A DNA stretch of 64,000 nucleotides from Marinoscillum sp040222955 (GTDB taxonomy: Bacteria; Bacteroidota; Bacteroidia; Cytophagales; Cyclobacteriaceae). The stretch's first letter is position 1. Each line of letters opens with the position of its first letter. The notes under the pieces were generated by a model that was not told where the DNA came from, made no database searches, and saw only the letters and a list, made by a program, of their open reading frames with translations. This document shows, piece by piece, positions 1 to 8,308 of this stretch. Location of the stretch: NCBI RefSeq assembly GCF_040222955.1, contig NZ_JAVKCA010000022.1, positions 186,001 through 250,000 of the forward strand, given 5' to 3'. The translations under genes and the position numbers were made by a program.

Positions 1-120
1 TTCGGCCTTTTCGTAGTCTCCCTTTTCCATCAGTTTTTGGAGTTTCTCCAGGGGGCCGGCCCACAGGGAAGTACCTAAATGAGCCGTTAATAAAACAATT
101 ATGAAAAACTTCTTCGCCAT
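1..120 (-). CDS. Truncated secreted protein, probably TPR-like (5' end only)
   Basis: Only the first 40 codons are in the window; the gene continues past position 1. The start ATG lies at 118-120 on the minus strand. The N-terminus MAKKFFIIVLLTAHLGTS is a clear signal peptide, followed by LEKLQKLMEKGDYEKAE, which looks like the first helix of a tetratricopeptide repeat. The product is therefore probably exported and used for protein contacts, but the function cannot be told from this fragment. Confidence 0.7.
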   Translation of the reverse strand, partial: MAKKFFIIVLLTAHLGTSLWAGPLEKLQKLMEKGDYEKAE

Positions 121-253
121 CTTTTCTATCCTGCCAGTTGCGCAAAATAATAACAAATATTCACGACGCACATCAAAAAAAGGAGTCCCTGTTTATTGAG
201 TCAAAGAATATTCCCGTTTAAACGTAATTTGCTCCGTTTATTCATTTGCCCTG

Positions 254-282
254 TTGCTTTTTAAGTGCTTTTAATACATTTA
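254..282 (+). promoter_or_regulatory. Bacteroidota-type promoter for the RNA candidate
   Basis: A TTG at 254-256 is followed after 18 bases by TACATTTA at 275-282, a close match to the Bacteroidota consensus (TTTG, about 19 bases, TAnnTTTG). Transcription would start near 288-290, just before a chain of hairpins ending in a terminator. Confidence 0.5.
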
Positions 283-287
283 CCTAA

Positions 288-415
288 TTAATTCGCAAAG
301 GCGAGTAAATTTTAGGCGGTGATTGATCTGACGAAAGTCAGATCCTAAGATTCGATTCCAACCAGTTATGGATCGATCTTAAACTGGGGGCAAGTTTACT
401 TGCCCCCTTTTTTTT
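288..415 (+). ncRNA. Candidate orphan structured small RNA with intrinsic terminator
   Basis: This stretch has no ORF but several strong stem-loops in order. TCGC/GCGA (293-296 with 301-304) has an AAAG loop. An 8-bp stem (325-332 with 337-344) is closed by a GAAA tetraloop and extended by 310-315 pairing with 345-350 across a 9-base bulge. CCAGTT/AACTGG pairs 362-367 with 382-387. A 9-bp terminator stem (386-394 with 399-407) is followed by eight T. The CCAGTT stem overlaps the terminator stem by two bases, so the two may compete. The next gene downstream is on the opposite strand, so this is not a leader of a visible plus-strand gene. It does not show the SRP, tmRNA or RNase P signatures I know; its family is unknown. 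Confidence 0.55.
386..415 (+). terminator. Intrinsic terminator of the RNA candidate
   Basis: A nine-base-pair stem, GGGGGCAAG with CTTGCCCCC, and loop TTTA are followed by eight T. It points along the plus strand toward the 3' end of the minus-strand transporter gene. Confidence 0.85.
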
Positions 416-461
416 GCTCGCCTATTCATTCGATATTCAACTGGTCCCGGAGCCTGCTACC

Positions 462-1961
462 CTAGTCATGGATCAAGTCATCTAAGCTTTGAAATTCCCT
501 AAATGTTTCCGGGAAAAGATTGGGATTTATATCCCATAAGTATGGAAGCGCGTAATAGGTGGCTATCGTAATCAACATGATGGAAATAAGGTTCATCCAG
601 AATCCGGCTCTGATCATATCCGGTATTCGCAAGTAGCCAGACCCGAAGACCACCGCATTGGGGGGTGTGGCCACTGGAAGCATAAAAGCACACGAAGCGG
701 CCAGGGTTACAGGCACCATAATCATAAATGGATGCAAATTGAAAGACAGGGCCATCGGAGCAAGCACTGGCAAAAGCATGGCCGTGGTGGCCAGATTGGA
801 AGTGATCTCTGTCAGAAAATTGACAATAGTTACGAGCACCAAAATGAGGACAATCAATGTAAGTCCATCCATTCTGGTCATTTGGTTGGCAATCCACTCA
901 GCCAGACCGGTGCTAGTGAACCCTTTGGCCAGGGCCATTCCACCACCAAAGAGCAAAATGATACCCCAGGGTAGTTTCACAGCTTCTTTCCACTTGATCA
1001 GTTTTCTTGACCGTGTTTTATCGGGGATTACGAAAAGAACCACCGCTGAAGTCATGGCTATGATGGTATCATCCAGCCCCGGAATCACTTTTTGCAGCAG
1101 GGATCTGAAGATCCACGCAAAAGCAGTACACATAAACACCACCAACACCGCCTTCTCTTCAAAGCTGACTTTGCCCAATGCACGAATCATGTCACGGATT
1201 TCGTCCCTGCCTCCGGGAAACTCGATTTCATCAAACCGAAAGGCATATTTGGTAAGATACCTCCAGCAAATCACCGTGAGCACTGCGGAAGTCGGCAGAC
1301 CAAACATCATCCAGTCAAAGAAACCCAGTTTGACATTATAGATTTCTTCCAAAATGCCCGCCAGTACCAGGTTAGGAGGTGTTCCAATCAGCGTAGCTAT
1401 GCCACCAATCGACGCACTATAGGCAATACCGAGCATCAGCGCTTTGCCCAGGGCATTTCCGTCATGAGCAGATCCGTTGGTGTTTTTCTTGAACTGCGAA
1501 ACTATGGCTGTACCGATAGGAAGCATCATCACTGAGGTAGCCGTATTGGAGATCCACATGGAGAGGAAAGCCGTGGCTACCATAAACCCAAGGATGATGT
1601 TGGAAACATTGGAACCTATTATGCGAATAATATTCAGGGCAATGCGCTTATGAAGGCCCCATTTTTCTATGGCAATGGCCAAAATAAAGCCTCCCATGTA
1701 TAGGAAGATATACTTATGCCCGAACGACTCAGTGGTACTTCCAATATCCAGTGCTCCGGTCAGAGGGAAGAGCAATATTGGCAGCAGGGCCGTCACAGCA
1801 ATGGGGACCGCTTCCATCACCCACCAAATCGCTATCCATACAGTAGACGCGAGGACATGATAGGCCTCCAGGTTCATGGATTGGGGTGGTCCCACTAACT
1901 CCATAATCAGGAACGAAAGCGGACCTAAAAGCAAAGCAAAAGTCTTGTTATACTTTCTCAT
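462..1961 (-). CDS. SLC13/DASS-family sodium-coupled dicarboxylate (anion) symporter
   Basis: A 499-residue inner-membrane protein with about 11 hydrophobic segments, the usual size for DASS (CitT/VcINDY-type) carriers. The two pseudo-symmetric Ser-Asn-Thr-type substrate and sodium motifs are visible: SNTATS at residues 138-143, and ITSNLATT near 386-393, each followed by a membrane-embedded LP segment. The stretch IGGIATLIGTPPN (185-197) is also typical. Family members import succinate, malate, fumarate or sulfate with sodium ions; which anion this one takes cannot be read from sequence. It stands alone, with tRNA-Pro upstream and the RNA candidate beyond its 3' end. Confidence 0.88.
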   Translation of the reverse strand: MRKYNKTFALLLGPLSFLIMELVGPPQSMNLEAYHVLASTVWIAIWWVMEAVPIAVTALLPILLFPLTGALDIGSTTESFGHKYIFLYMGGFILAIAIEKWGLHKRIALNIIRIIGSNVSNIILGFMVATAFLSMWISNTATSVMMLPIGTAIVSQFKKNTNGSAHDGNALGKALMLGIAYSASIGGIATLIGTPPNLVLAGILEEIYNVKLGFFDWMMFGLPTSAVLTVICWRYLTKYAFRFDEIEFPGGRDEIRDMIRALGKVSFEEKAVLVVFMCTAFAWIFRSLLQKVIPGLDDTIIAMTSAVVLFVIPDKTRSRKLIKWKEAVKLPWGIILLFGGGMALAKGFTSTGLAEWIANQMTRMDGLTLIVLILVLVTIVNFLTEITSNLATTAMLLPVLAPMALSFNLHPFMIMVPVTLAASCAFMLPVATPPNAVVFGSGYLRIPDMIRAGFWMNLISIMLITIATYYALPYLWDINPNLFPETFREFQSLDDLIHD

Positions 1962-2040
1962 TTCTCCTCTTAAGAAACACTGTGTTACTTATTCAGACCT
2001 TTTGGCACTACGGTCTTTAAAACAAAGATCACAATATACA

Positions 2041-2383
2041 AAAGCCAACCTAAACAGGTTGGCTTTGCATGTCGAGGTGACTGGATTACTCATACACACA
2101 GCCATGCCCACAATCCCCTCGTGAATCTCTGCTGCGCTACGATTTCGAACCGCCCCAGCTGGTTCTCATCCAGAGCACAAAACGCAAAAAGTCAACCTAA
2201 ACAGGTTGGCTTTGCAAGTCGAGGTGACTGGATTACTCATACACACAGCCATGCCCACAATCCCCTCGTGAATCTCCGCTACGCTACGATTTCGAACCGC
2301 CCTCCGCTGGTTCTCATCCAGAGCACAAAACGCAAAAAAGCCAACCTAAACAGGTTGGCTTTGCAAGTCGAGGTGACTGGATT
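2041..2383. repeat. Tandem 147-149 bp direct repeat (about 2.3 copies) built from the tRNA-Pro 3' end and terminator
   Basis: Units begin at 2041, 2188 and 2337. Each starts with a CCAACCTAAACAGGTTGG hairpin and then GTCGAGGTGACTGGATT, which is the antisense of the tRNA-Pro T-arm and acceptor 3' half. The first two units then share about 105 bases of non-coding sequence, including GATTTCGAACCGCCC and CTGGTTCTCATCCAGAGCAC. The third unit instead runs into the intact tRNA. A few substitutions and a 1-2 base indel separate the first two copies. No significant ORF is present. This is consistent with repeated duplication at a tRNA 3' end. Confidence 0.85.
2334..2362 (-). terminator. Intrinsic terminator of tRNA-Pro
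   Basis: Read on the minus strand, the stem GCCAACC/GGTTGGC (2340-2346 with 2353-2359) is followed by six T, just beyond the tRNA 3' end. The same hairpin recurs at about 2191-2210 and 2044-2063 in the upstream-coordinate repeat copies. Confidence 0.8.
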
Positions 2384-2442
2384 CGAACCAGCGACCCCCA
2401 CGTCCCTAACGTGGTGCGCTAACCGGGCTGCGCTACACCTCG
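2369..2442 (-). tRNA. tRNA-Pro, anticodon AGG as read
   Basis: The minus strand folds into a complete 74-nt cloverleaf: acceptor CGAGGTG/CACCTCG, D-stem GCGC/GCGC, anticodon stem CCACG/CGTGG, and T-arm GCTGG-TTCGAAT-CCAGT. The first pair C1-G72, discriminator A and the AGCCCGG D-loop are typical bacterial tRNA-Pro traits. The anticodon loop is TTAGGGA, so positions 34-36 are AGG. Bacteria normally use TGG, GGG or CGG for proline, so A34 is unusual. CCA is not encoded. Confidence 0.9.
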
Positions 2443-2456
2443 ATCTTTTGGAGGGC

Positions 2457-2464
2457 CAAAATTA
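2457..2464 (-). promoter_or_regulatory. -7 promoter box of tRNA-Pro
   Basis: On the minus strand this reads TAATTTTG, an exact match to the Bacteroidota TAnnTTTG box, 15 bases before the tRNA 5' end. The -33 element is weak (a TTC about 19 bases upstream). Confidence 0.55.
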
Positions 2465-2609
2465 TACAATTATTCCTCGCATTTGAATCCCTCCTTTCAA
2501 AATTTGAATGAAAATCTGTAATTACGCTCCTTCGCTCCAGGTCACCACCATGATTAAGTGGCAGTACCCTGTTAATCATTACCAAATATTTTGGTTATTT
2601 TGAATCATC

Positions 2610-3377
2610 ATGAGAAAACTGATGAAAGATCAGGAAGTAGGCCTGGACCCTTATTTCCGATACAGAGGGAAAAATCAAACCCGGGTGGAAGCCTTCACGG
2701 ACGCTGCTTTTGCGCTGGGCATCACCCTCATCGTCCTCTCTACTTCCGCCCCCAATACTTTTGATGAACTCTGGCTATCCATGCGCGACGTGATCCCTTT
2801 CGGCCTTTGTGTGATATTGGTAATGGTCATCTGGTACCAACACTATCTATTCTTCCTGCGCTATGGACTTCAGGATTCACGCATCATTACGCTCAATACC
2901 TTTCTGATCTTTCTGATCCTTATTTATGTTTACCCACTCAAATTTCTCTTCAAGGTGCTTTTCGACATTTATGTGGCCCTATTCACCTCTGATAAAGAAA
3001 TATTCCAACATCTGTTTACTTCAGTAATCAGAATGGAAGATACCCGCACACTGATGGTATTGTACGGGATGGGTGGAGCACTCATCTTCTTTACCATCAG
3101 CCTCATGTATCATCATGCACTGAAAATAAGCACCGAACTGGAACTGGATGAATATGAGATTCATGAGACCAAAACCGCCCTCCAGACCAACGTGCTTATG
3201 GGTATGATTCCGTTGCTGTCTACGCTTGTTGCTCTGTCCGGCCTATTCGGGATGCATAACTTTGCAGTATCCGGGTTCATTTACATGCTTTATCCGCCAG
3301 TGATGATCATCCACGAGAGAATATCCAAAAAAAGGCGAAATCAACTGCTTACAAGGCTCAACCTCAAATCTGACTAA
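2610..3377 (+). CDS. TMEM175/DUF1211-family membrane protein (putative potassium channel)
   Basis: A 255-residue protein with about six hydrophobic helices. Near residues 25-45 it carries RVEAFTDAAFALGITLIVLS, which fits the TMEM175 signature R..AF.D..FA...T. In studied prokaryotic relatives this helix lines a potassium-permeable pore without the classical TVGYG filter, and none is seen here. The C-terminus is short, basic and cytoplasmic (KKRRNQLL). It is convergent with the next gene, with only four bases between them. Family membership is fairly sure; transport activity is inferred from the family. Confidence 0.75.
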   Translation: MRKLMKDQEVGLDPYFRYRGKNQTRVEAFTDAAFALGITLIVLSTSAPNTFDELWLSMRDVIPFGLCVILVMVIWYQHYLFFLRYGLQDSRIITLNTFLIFLILIYVYPLKFLFKVLFDIYVALFTSDKEIFQHLFTSVIRMEDTRTLMVLYGMGGALIFFTISLMYHHALKISTELELDEYEIHETKTALQTNVLMGMIPLLSTLVALSGLFGMHNFAVSGFIYMLYPPVMIIHERISKKRRNQLLTRLNLKSD

Positions 3378-3381
3378 CAGA

Positions 3382-3924
3382 TTACAAGATCTTGGCATCT
3401 ACAAAAAAGACGCTTTTGATAGAGACCGTGATATCATTGCTGATCGTTTTATCTGTTTTGGTGGTGGTTTTAAATGTAAACTGATCGCTGGTCACATACT
3501 CCTTAAGGTTTACCGATCCTTCCACGTCCATTTCGATCGAGGTAAGGCCATCTTCAGGAATGTTGGTTTTCGTAGCAATGACCTTTTCACTGAGCCCGTC
3601 TGCATTGATGGAAATGGTCACCTCATTCAAAAAATCAAAGTTCGCATCCGCAGGGGTCTTTATCTCCAGTTTCATGGACTGTAAGTTCACTTCCTCCACT
3701 TTATCCTTTCTCGTATTGTTAGCTGAGAAAGTAGAAGCAGAATTGGATGAAATCTCCGGAGTACGGGCGGTAAAAGGAATTGCAGTGCCTAATCCCCCAC
3801 TGTAGGTGAACTCTGAAGTGTAATCCATGGTAAATTGAGTGAAGTCCAGTTTTTCACACCCAAAAAACACCGTAGAAACGAGCAAAAAAACGATTATTGA
3901 GCTTATTTTTTCTTTCTTTTTCAT
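3382..3924 (-). CDS. Hypothetical lipoprotein, 180 aa
   Basis: The N-terminus KKKEKISSIIVFLLVSTVFF ends in the lipobox FFGC, with Cys23 as the lipidated residue, so this is an envelope lipoprotein. The mature part is rich in Thr/Ser and alternating hydrophobic residues (for example SMKLEIKTPADANFDFLNEV), suggesting a small all-beta fold. I do not recognise a family. The pattern resembles Bacteroidota cell-surface beta-sandwich lipoproteins, but no conserved motif supports a function. Its promoter region would lie in 3925-4044, shared divergently with the next gene. Confidence 0.7.
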   Translation of the reverse strand: MKKKEKISSIIVFLLVSTVFFGCEKLDFTQFTMDYTSEFTYSGGLGTAIPFTARTPEISSNSASTFSANNTRKDKVEEVNLQSMKLEIKTPADANFDFLNEVTISINADGLSEKVIATKTNIPEDGLTSIEMDVEGSVNLKEYVTSDQFTFKTTTKTDKTISNDITVSIKSVFFVDAKIL

Positions 3925-4044
3925 ATCAAAGCAACCTATTCAAGTGCATATTGTTCCTATTATAACAACATCCGTCTGATCAATTAATTGTGCGGGGTTT
4001 AAACTGTCTAACGAAATAGCGTGTCTATTGAGCAAACACAAACA

Positions 4045-4791
4045 ATGAAACCTATTCTTCTTTTGCTGCTGAGTGTGATGTTTTGGAGCTGTCTGGAAAG
4101 CAATCTGGATACCACAGACAAAATCACAGATAATGACATCAACTATCTGGGTCCGGATCATGACATTGGGGATTTCCCAAATGATCCATACCGAATCGTA
4201 GGCATTACTCCGTCTAAAAATACCTGGAAGGTAATCGTGGAGTACACCGGAGGTTGTAATGAGCACCATTTTTATACCTGGTGGAACGGCAACACCACGG
4301 GCAATAACGTGACACTCTTCCTTTTTCACAATTCGAACGGAGACAGCTGTGAAGCCACAGTGAGAGATACTATCAACATCGATATCCATACAGCATTGAT
4401 CAACTCTGTAGCCCTGGAAGAAACAACTGTGGCAGTTATCAATGCCAAAAGCCTAAAGACCATTCGGATTGACCCATACCTGGCACTCCTTCCGCAAGGA
4501 AATGAATGCACCCAAATCGTTTCACTGTTAGGTACCTCATGCGGTGAGGGAATCTGGGACAACCAGTGGATGCTTCTGGCAGACACATTTCTCACACACC
4601 AAAAGGTGTGGTTTCAGCCCGTGAAAAACAGCACGAACGTTGAAATCAGAAAACCTGAGTCCGGGACCTATTCCATTGCGATTACGCTCTTGTTTGGATT
4701 TCAGTATGACTCCTCCTCGGATGCCACCTGCCAAAGTCTGCCGGAAGGTGCGATCGTGCCGGTGGCCATCAATTGCCTGGATAAACTATAA
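4045..4791 (+). CDS. Hypothetical lipoprotein, 248 aa
   Basis: The ATG at 4045 is preferred over the upstream GTG at 4021 because it places a standard signal directly at the N-terminus: MKPILLLLLSVMFWSC, with Cys16 in the lipobox. The mature protein contains eight or so cysteines (EYTGGCNEHHF, GDSCEA, NECTQIV, GTSCGEG, ATCQSL, INCLDK), enough for several disulfides in the oxidising envelope. No family is recognised. It is transcribed divergently from the preceding lipoprotein and runs convergently into the DUF4403 gene eight bases further on. Confidence 0.7.
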   Translation: MKPILLLLLSVMFWSCLESNLDTTDKITDNDINYLGPDHDIGDFPNDPYRIVGITPSKNTWKVIVEYTGGCNEHHFYTWWNGNTTGNNVTLFLFHNSNGDSCEATVRDTINIDIHTALINSVALEETTVAVINAKSLKTIRIDPYLALLPQGNECTQIVSLLGTSCGEGIWDNQWMLLADTFLTHQKVWFQPVKNSTNVEIRKPESGTYSIAITLLFGFQYDSSSDATCQSLPEGAIVPVAINCLDKL

Positions 4792-4799
4792 CGTAATCC

Positions 4800-6191
4800 T
4801 TAATCCCTGTTTTTGAATAGCCCTTTTTTGAGATTCAGCTGCGACCATCCCTCCAGATAAAAAATCCATTGAATGGCATCTTCCGTAAGACGTAGCTGGT
4901 AGGAAGCCACCTCATCAAAACCAATCTGCAGGTCCAGCTTCTCTGCCAGCTGCGATTTGGCCAGTCCGTCCATGATGAGTTCGTCCAGGTTCTCCAGAAA
5001 AGGCTGCATGTCCATTCTCACCTGCTCCGCCACATAACGCTCGGCAAACTCATGCACTGCCCAGTCCGTCATGGCCACCCAATCATCATCAGCGTCTATT
5101 TCATAAGCAAATCCCTCGAGCACCAGCTCACGGTCCGCGTTCAGCACCGGACGGCCCGTCGCATACACAATCCCATTAAGATCACCGGTGGTGGTCAATT
5201 TTACTTTCAATTGCTGGCCTTCACGTCCCATTTCAGCATCTGTAACACGCACTTTATACGTCTCATAAGTAAACTCATGTAGGGCCAGCTCCCGCTTCAG
5301 TGTTTGAGAGAGCAGATCATACGGTAAATTGATCTCAGGATAGACCAGCAATGCTGCCCGGGTATTAAGTGGCTCCCCCCTGCTGGTCAGCGGTACTTTT
5401 ACCGCCACTGCCTGTTTGATAGGCGAGATGTTGATTTTGGTGCGGTACTCCACATGCACTGATAACGTGTCTCTGTCCAGGGGCACCAACGTTCCATTGA
5501 GCGCAACAGGAGTAGAGTATAGCCATAGCTCCTGAGGCTGCCTGGCAATTCTTTGGGGCTTTTGCAAATCCATCCATACCTTTTCTACAGTACTCCTGAA
5601 GTCTACCGCTTTGTTCAGCGCCCCACAAATAATATCAGACAGCTGATCCTCGTGCTCCTCCAGGGCTTTGTCGATGGTTCCCTCCACATTAAAAGTCATC
5701 CCCATGATGGAAACTTTAGAGCTCTCTCCCAGATCAAATCCCTTGTAGTCACAGGTGACATTCATCTCCCAGTTCTCATCTATGTCCACAATGGCCGAGG
5801 CCTTGAGTAACCCACTAAACTTTACAGGCGCATCAGCATTAGAAAAAGTTACACCCAGTACTTTCTTACTAATCCCGGCTTCCACATCCAGCGGGATAGA
5901 GGCAAATACCTCATTCTTCCGTATCGCGAGATTCAGTTTCCCCTTGCGTACCACCTTCAGAAAAAGGGTGTCACCCTTTCCCTTTAATGGAAGGGCGTCA
6001 TCCAGAATGAGCTTAGGAAGCACCCGATTGACACCTTCTTCCAACTCACCCACTGGGAAGTTGACCCGGAAACTCAGGTAGGAGGGCAGCGTCTGAAGAG
6101 GTGGCAATGCCGCTTCACTTTCCTTTTTAGCAGTCCTGTCACAAGCCATCAGTGCACCTAAGAGCACCAGGTAACGGCAAATTTTTATCAT
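4800..6191 (-). CDS. DUF4403-family lipoprotein
   Basis: A 463-residue protein when started at the ATG at 6191, which gives the signal MIKICRYLVLLGALMAC with Cys17 as lipidation site; a longer reading from 6236 adds 15 residues with no signal character. The N-terminal LPSYLSFRVNFPVGELEEGVNRVLP stretch and two-part layout match DUF4403 proteins of Bacteroidota. These are envelope proteins thought to have a tubular lipid-binding-like fold and no known biochemical role. It is divergent from the MacAB-like export cassette, separated by a 186-bp regulatory region. Confidence 0.75.
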   Translation of the reverse strand: MIKICRYLVLLGALMACDRTAKKESEAALPPLQTLPSYLSFRVNFPVGELEEGVNRVLPKLILDDALPLKGKGDTLFLKVVRKGKLNLAIRKNEVFASIPLDVEAGISKKVLGVTFSNADAPVKFSGLLKASAIVDIDENWEMNVTCDYKGFDLGESSKVSIMGMTFNVEGTIDKALEEHEDQLSDIICGALNKAVDFRSTVEKVWMDLQKPQRIARQPQELWLYSTPVALNGTLVPLDRDTLSVHVEYRTKINISPIKQAVAVKVPLTSRGEPLNTRAALLVYPEINLPYDLLSQTLKRELALHEFTYETYKVRVTDAEMGREGQQLKVKLTTTGDLNGIVYATGRPVLNADRELVLEGFAYEIDADDDWVAMTDWAVHEFAERYVAEQVRMDMQPFLENLDELIMDGLAKSQLAEKLDLQIGFDEVASYQLRLTEDAIQWIFYLEGWSQLNLKKGLFKNRD

Positions 6192-6286
6192 CCTTTGGTT
6201 TTGAAAGTGAAAAAAGAAAGAATGGAAATGAATCACAACAATTCCGCCCTTTTTAGCACTAATTAAACTTAATACCTCATCCGAAT

Positions 6287-6303
6287 TGTCATATCATGTG
6301 ACA
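6287..6303. promoter_or_regulatory. Inverted repeat in the DUF4403/ABC divergent region
   Basis: TGTCA-TATCATG-TGACA is a perfect 5-bp inverted repeat around a 7-base spacer, about 75 bases before the ABC ATPase start and 96 before the DUF4403 start. The position suits an operator for either gene. Five-base arms are short enough to arise by chance. Confidence 0.3.
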
Positions 6304-6377
6304 TTTATTTACATTAAAAAACACCATATTTCTTCAATTCAGCGTTAATTAGATCATTCATCCAAACCTAACCCTGA

Positions 6378-7064
6378 ATGCTGACACTGGAAAACATCCA
6401 TAAATCTTACCACCTGGGAAAGCAATCACTCCACGTTCTGAATGGGGTGAATGTCAAAATAGAAGAAGGTGAACTGGTCTCCATCATGGGGTCTTCCGGA
6501 TCCGGAAAATCCACATTACTCAACATCCTTGGTATCCTGGATAGCTACGACGAGGGAAGCTACACCCTGGGTGGGCACCTCATCAAAAACCTGTCTGAGG
6601 GGAAAGCCGCACAGCTTAGAAATGAACTCATCGGTTTTGTCTTTCAGTCGTTCAACTTGCTCAATTTCAAAAATGCCATTGAAAATGTAGCCCTGCCTCT
6701 TTACTATCAAAAAATTGGCAGAAAAAAACGCAATAAGATTGCCGAGGGGTACCTGGAAAGAGTGGGGCTCAAAGACTGGTCTCATCACTTACCCAACGAA
6801 ATGTCCGGTGGACAGCGGCAGCGTGTGGCCATCGCGCGGGCCCTCATCACCAACCCCAAGATCATTCTGGCCGATGAGCCTACCGGCGCGCTGGACAGTA
6901 CCACATCACACGAGGTGATGGAAATTTTTAAGGAGGTGAATGCCAATGGCAAAACCATCCTGATCGTGACTCATGAAAATGATGTGGCTGCTGCCACCGA
7001 GCGGGTTATCATGATCAAAGACGGAACCATTTTGAGTGAAAATTATGACATGAGCCATGTTTGA
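6378..7064 (+). CDS. ABC transporter ATPase, MacB/LolD type
   Basis: A 228-residue nucleotide-binding subunit with all the expected motifs: Walker A GSSGSGKST at residues 38-46, signature SGGQRQ at 143-148, Walker B IILADEPTG at 162-170 and the H-loop VTHEND near 198. It energises the two FtsX-type permeases encoded directly downstream. The last codons overlap the first permease by eight bases, showing tight translational coupling. Family members power mechanical export of antimicrobials, peptides or lipoproteins rather than translocation through the ABC subunit itself. The substrate here is unknown. Confidence 0.93.
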   Translation: MLTLENIHKSYHLGKQSLHVLNGVNVKIEEGELVSIMGSSGSGKSTLLNILGILDSYDEGSYTLGGHLIKNLSEGKAAQLRNELIGFVFQSFNLLNFKNAIENVALPLYYQKIGRKKRNKIAEGYLERVGLKDWSHHLPNEMSGGQRQRVAIARALITNPKIILADEPTGALDSTTSHEVMEIFKEVNANGKTILIVTHENDVAAATERVIMIKDGTILSENYDMSHV

Positions 7065-8307
7065 TCTGGATAAATGGCAGGAAATTTTTCAAACCATCGC
7101 CAAAAACAAGGTGCGCACCTTTGCCACGGCCTTTGGCGTGTTTTGGGGTATCCTCATGCTGATTCTACTGCTTGGGGCCGGGCAGGGCCTGCAAAACGGC
7201 GTGCAGCAAAGCATGCTCCTGGATGCCATTAATAGTATCTGGATCATCCCTTCGCGCACTTCCATGTCGTATGAAGGCATGCCCGCCGGACGGCAGCACC
7301 CTTTTCAGGAGGAGGACCTGGAGTCTGTCTCATCGGAGATTTCAGGAATAGAATTTATGTCTCCAGAAAACTGGTTGATGGGCAACTACATCGTGAAGTA
7401 TAAAAATCGCGGCAGTGCCTTTGGGGTTTATGGCACCAAATCAGACTATTTCGACATTAAAGTAACCATGAAAATTCAGTCCGGAAGAGCGCTCAACCTG
7501 CTGGACGACAGGGAGAAAAGAAAGGTTTGCTACATAGGAAACCGTGTGGCTGAATCCATATTCCCGGAAGGGGTAGATCCCGTAGGAGAATACCTGGATA
7601 TCAAAGGCAGTATGTTTCGTGTGGTGGGTGTTTTCAAATTTGAAGCCTCTAACGGGATGGATCAGGCCCAGAGGATCTATGTGCCGTTTTCCACCTATCA
7701 GCAGATTTTTAACCCAGACAAGTCGGTCTCGCTTTTCGCAGTGACTACCGCTGCGGGTACCATGGGCAAGCAGCTGGAAGGGGATATCCTGGAACTCCTC
7801 AAAATCCGACAAAGTATACACCCCGATGACAATCAGGCTTTCTGGGTACACAACCAGGAAGAGAATTTTCGGCAGGTTCAGAATCTCTTTAACGGGATCA
7901 AAGCATTCATCTGGCTCGTGGGCATAGGCACGCTCACTGCAGGCATTGTGGGAGTGAGCAATATCATGATTATCGTAGTGAAAGAGCGCACTAAAGAAAT
8001 CGGAATTCGCAAAGCCATGGGTGCTACACCAAACTCCATTGTGGGTCTCATCCTTCAGGAGTCGATCTTCATTACAGCAGTGGCCGGATACTTCGGACTA
8101 TTTCTTGGAGTAGTGCTTCTGGAATCGGTCAACTATGCCCTTGAAGCCATGGGCGCAGATCTTGATTTTTTCACCCGCCCGGAGGTCAATTTTCGTGCAG
8201 CCATCACTTCTTTGATCATTCTGGTGGTCTCAGGAGCTCTGGCGGGTCTATTTCCTGCCCTCAGAGCCGCACACATTAAACCCGTAGACGCCCTAAAAGA
8301 CGAATAA
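7057..8307 (+). CDS. MacB-like FtsX-family permease (first of two)
   Basis: A 416-residue permease with one N-terminal membrane helix (residues about 20-45), a large periplasmic MacB core domain, and three C-terminal helices of the FtsX type (about 280-400). The conserved cytoplasmic turn KERTKEIGIRKAMGATP lies between the second and third helices. The ending ALRAAHIKPVDALKDE is typical. It starts MFDLDKWQEIFQTI, nearly the same as the next gene, so the two are tandem paralogues that probably form a heterodimer. The gene overlaps the ATPase by eight bases, and the next gene starts one base after its stop. Confidence 0.9.
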   Translation: MFDLDKWQEIFQTIAKNKVRTFATAFGVFWGILMLILLLGAGQGLQNGVQQSMLLDAINSIWIIPSRTSMSYEGMPAGRQHPFQEEDLESVSSEISGIEFMSPENWLMGNYIVKYKNRGSAFGVYGTKSDYFDIKVTMKIQSGRALNLLDDREKRKVCYIGNRVAESIFPEGVDPVGEYLDIKGSMFRVVGVFKFEASNGMDQAQRIYVPFSTYQQIFNPDKSVSLFAVTTAAGTMGKQLEGDILELLKIRQSIHPDDNQAFWVHNQEENFRQVQNLFNGIKAFIWLVGIGTLTAGIVGVSNIMIIVVKERTKEIGIRKAMGATPNSIVGLILQESIFITAVAGYFGLFLGVVLLESVNYALEAMGADLDFFTRPEVNFRAAITSLIILVVSGALAGLFPALRAAHIKPVDALKDE

Positions 8308-8308
8308 G

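Noticed and set aside
2121..2486. A 121-codon ORF over the tRNA-Pro repeats
   Set aside because: It reads through the tRNA gene and its duplicated terminators; the repetitive product comes from the repeat array, not from a protein gene.
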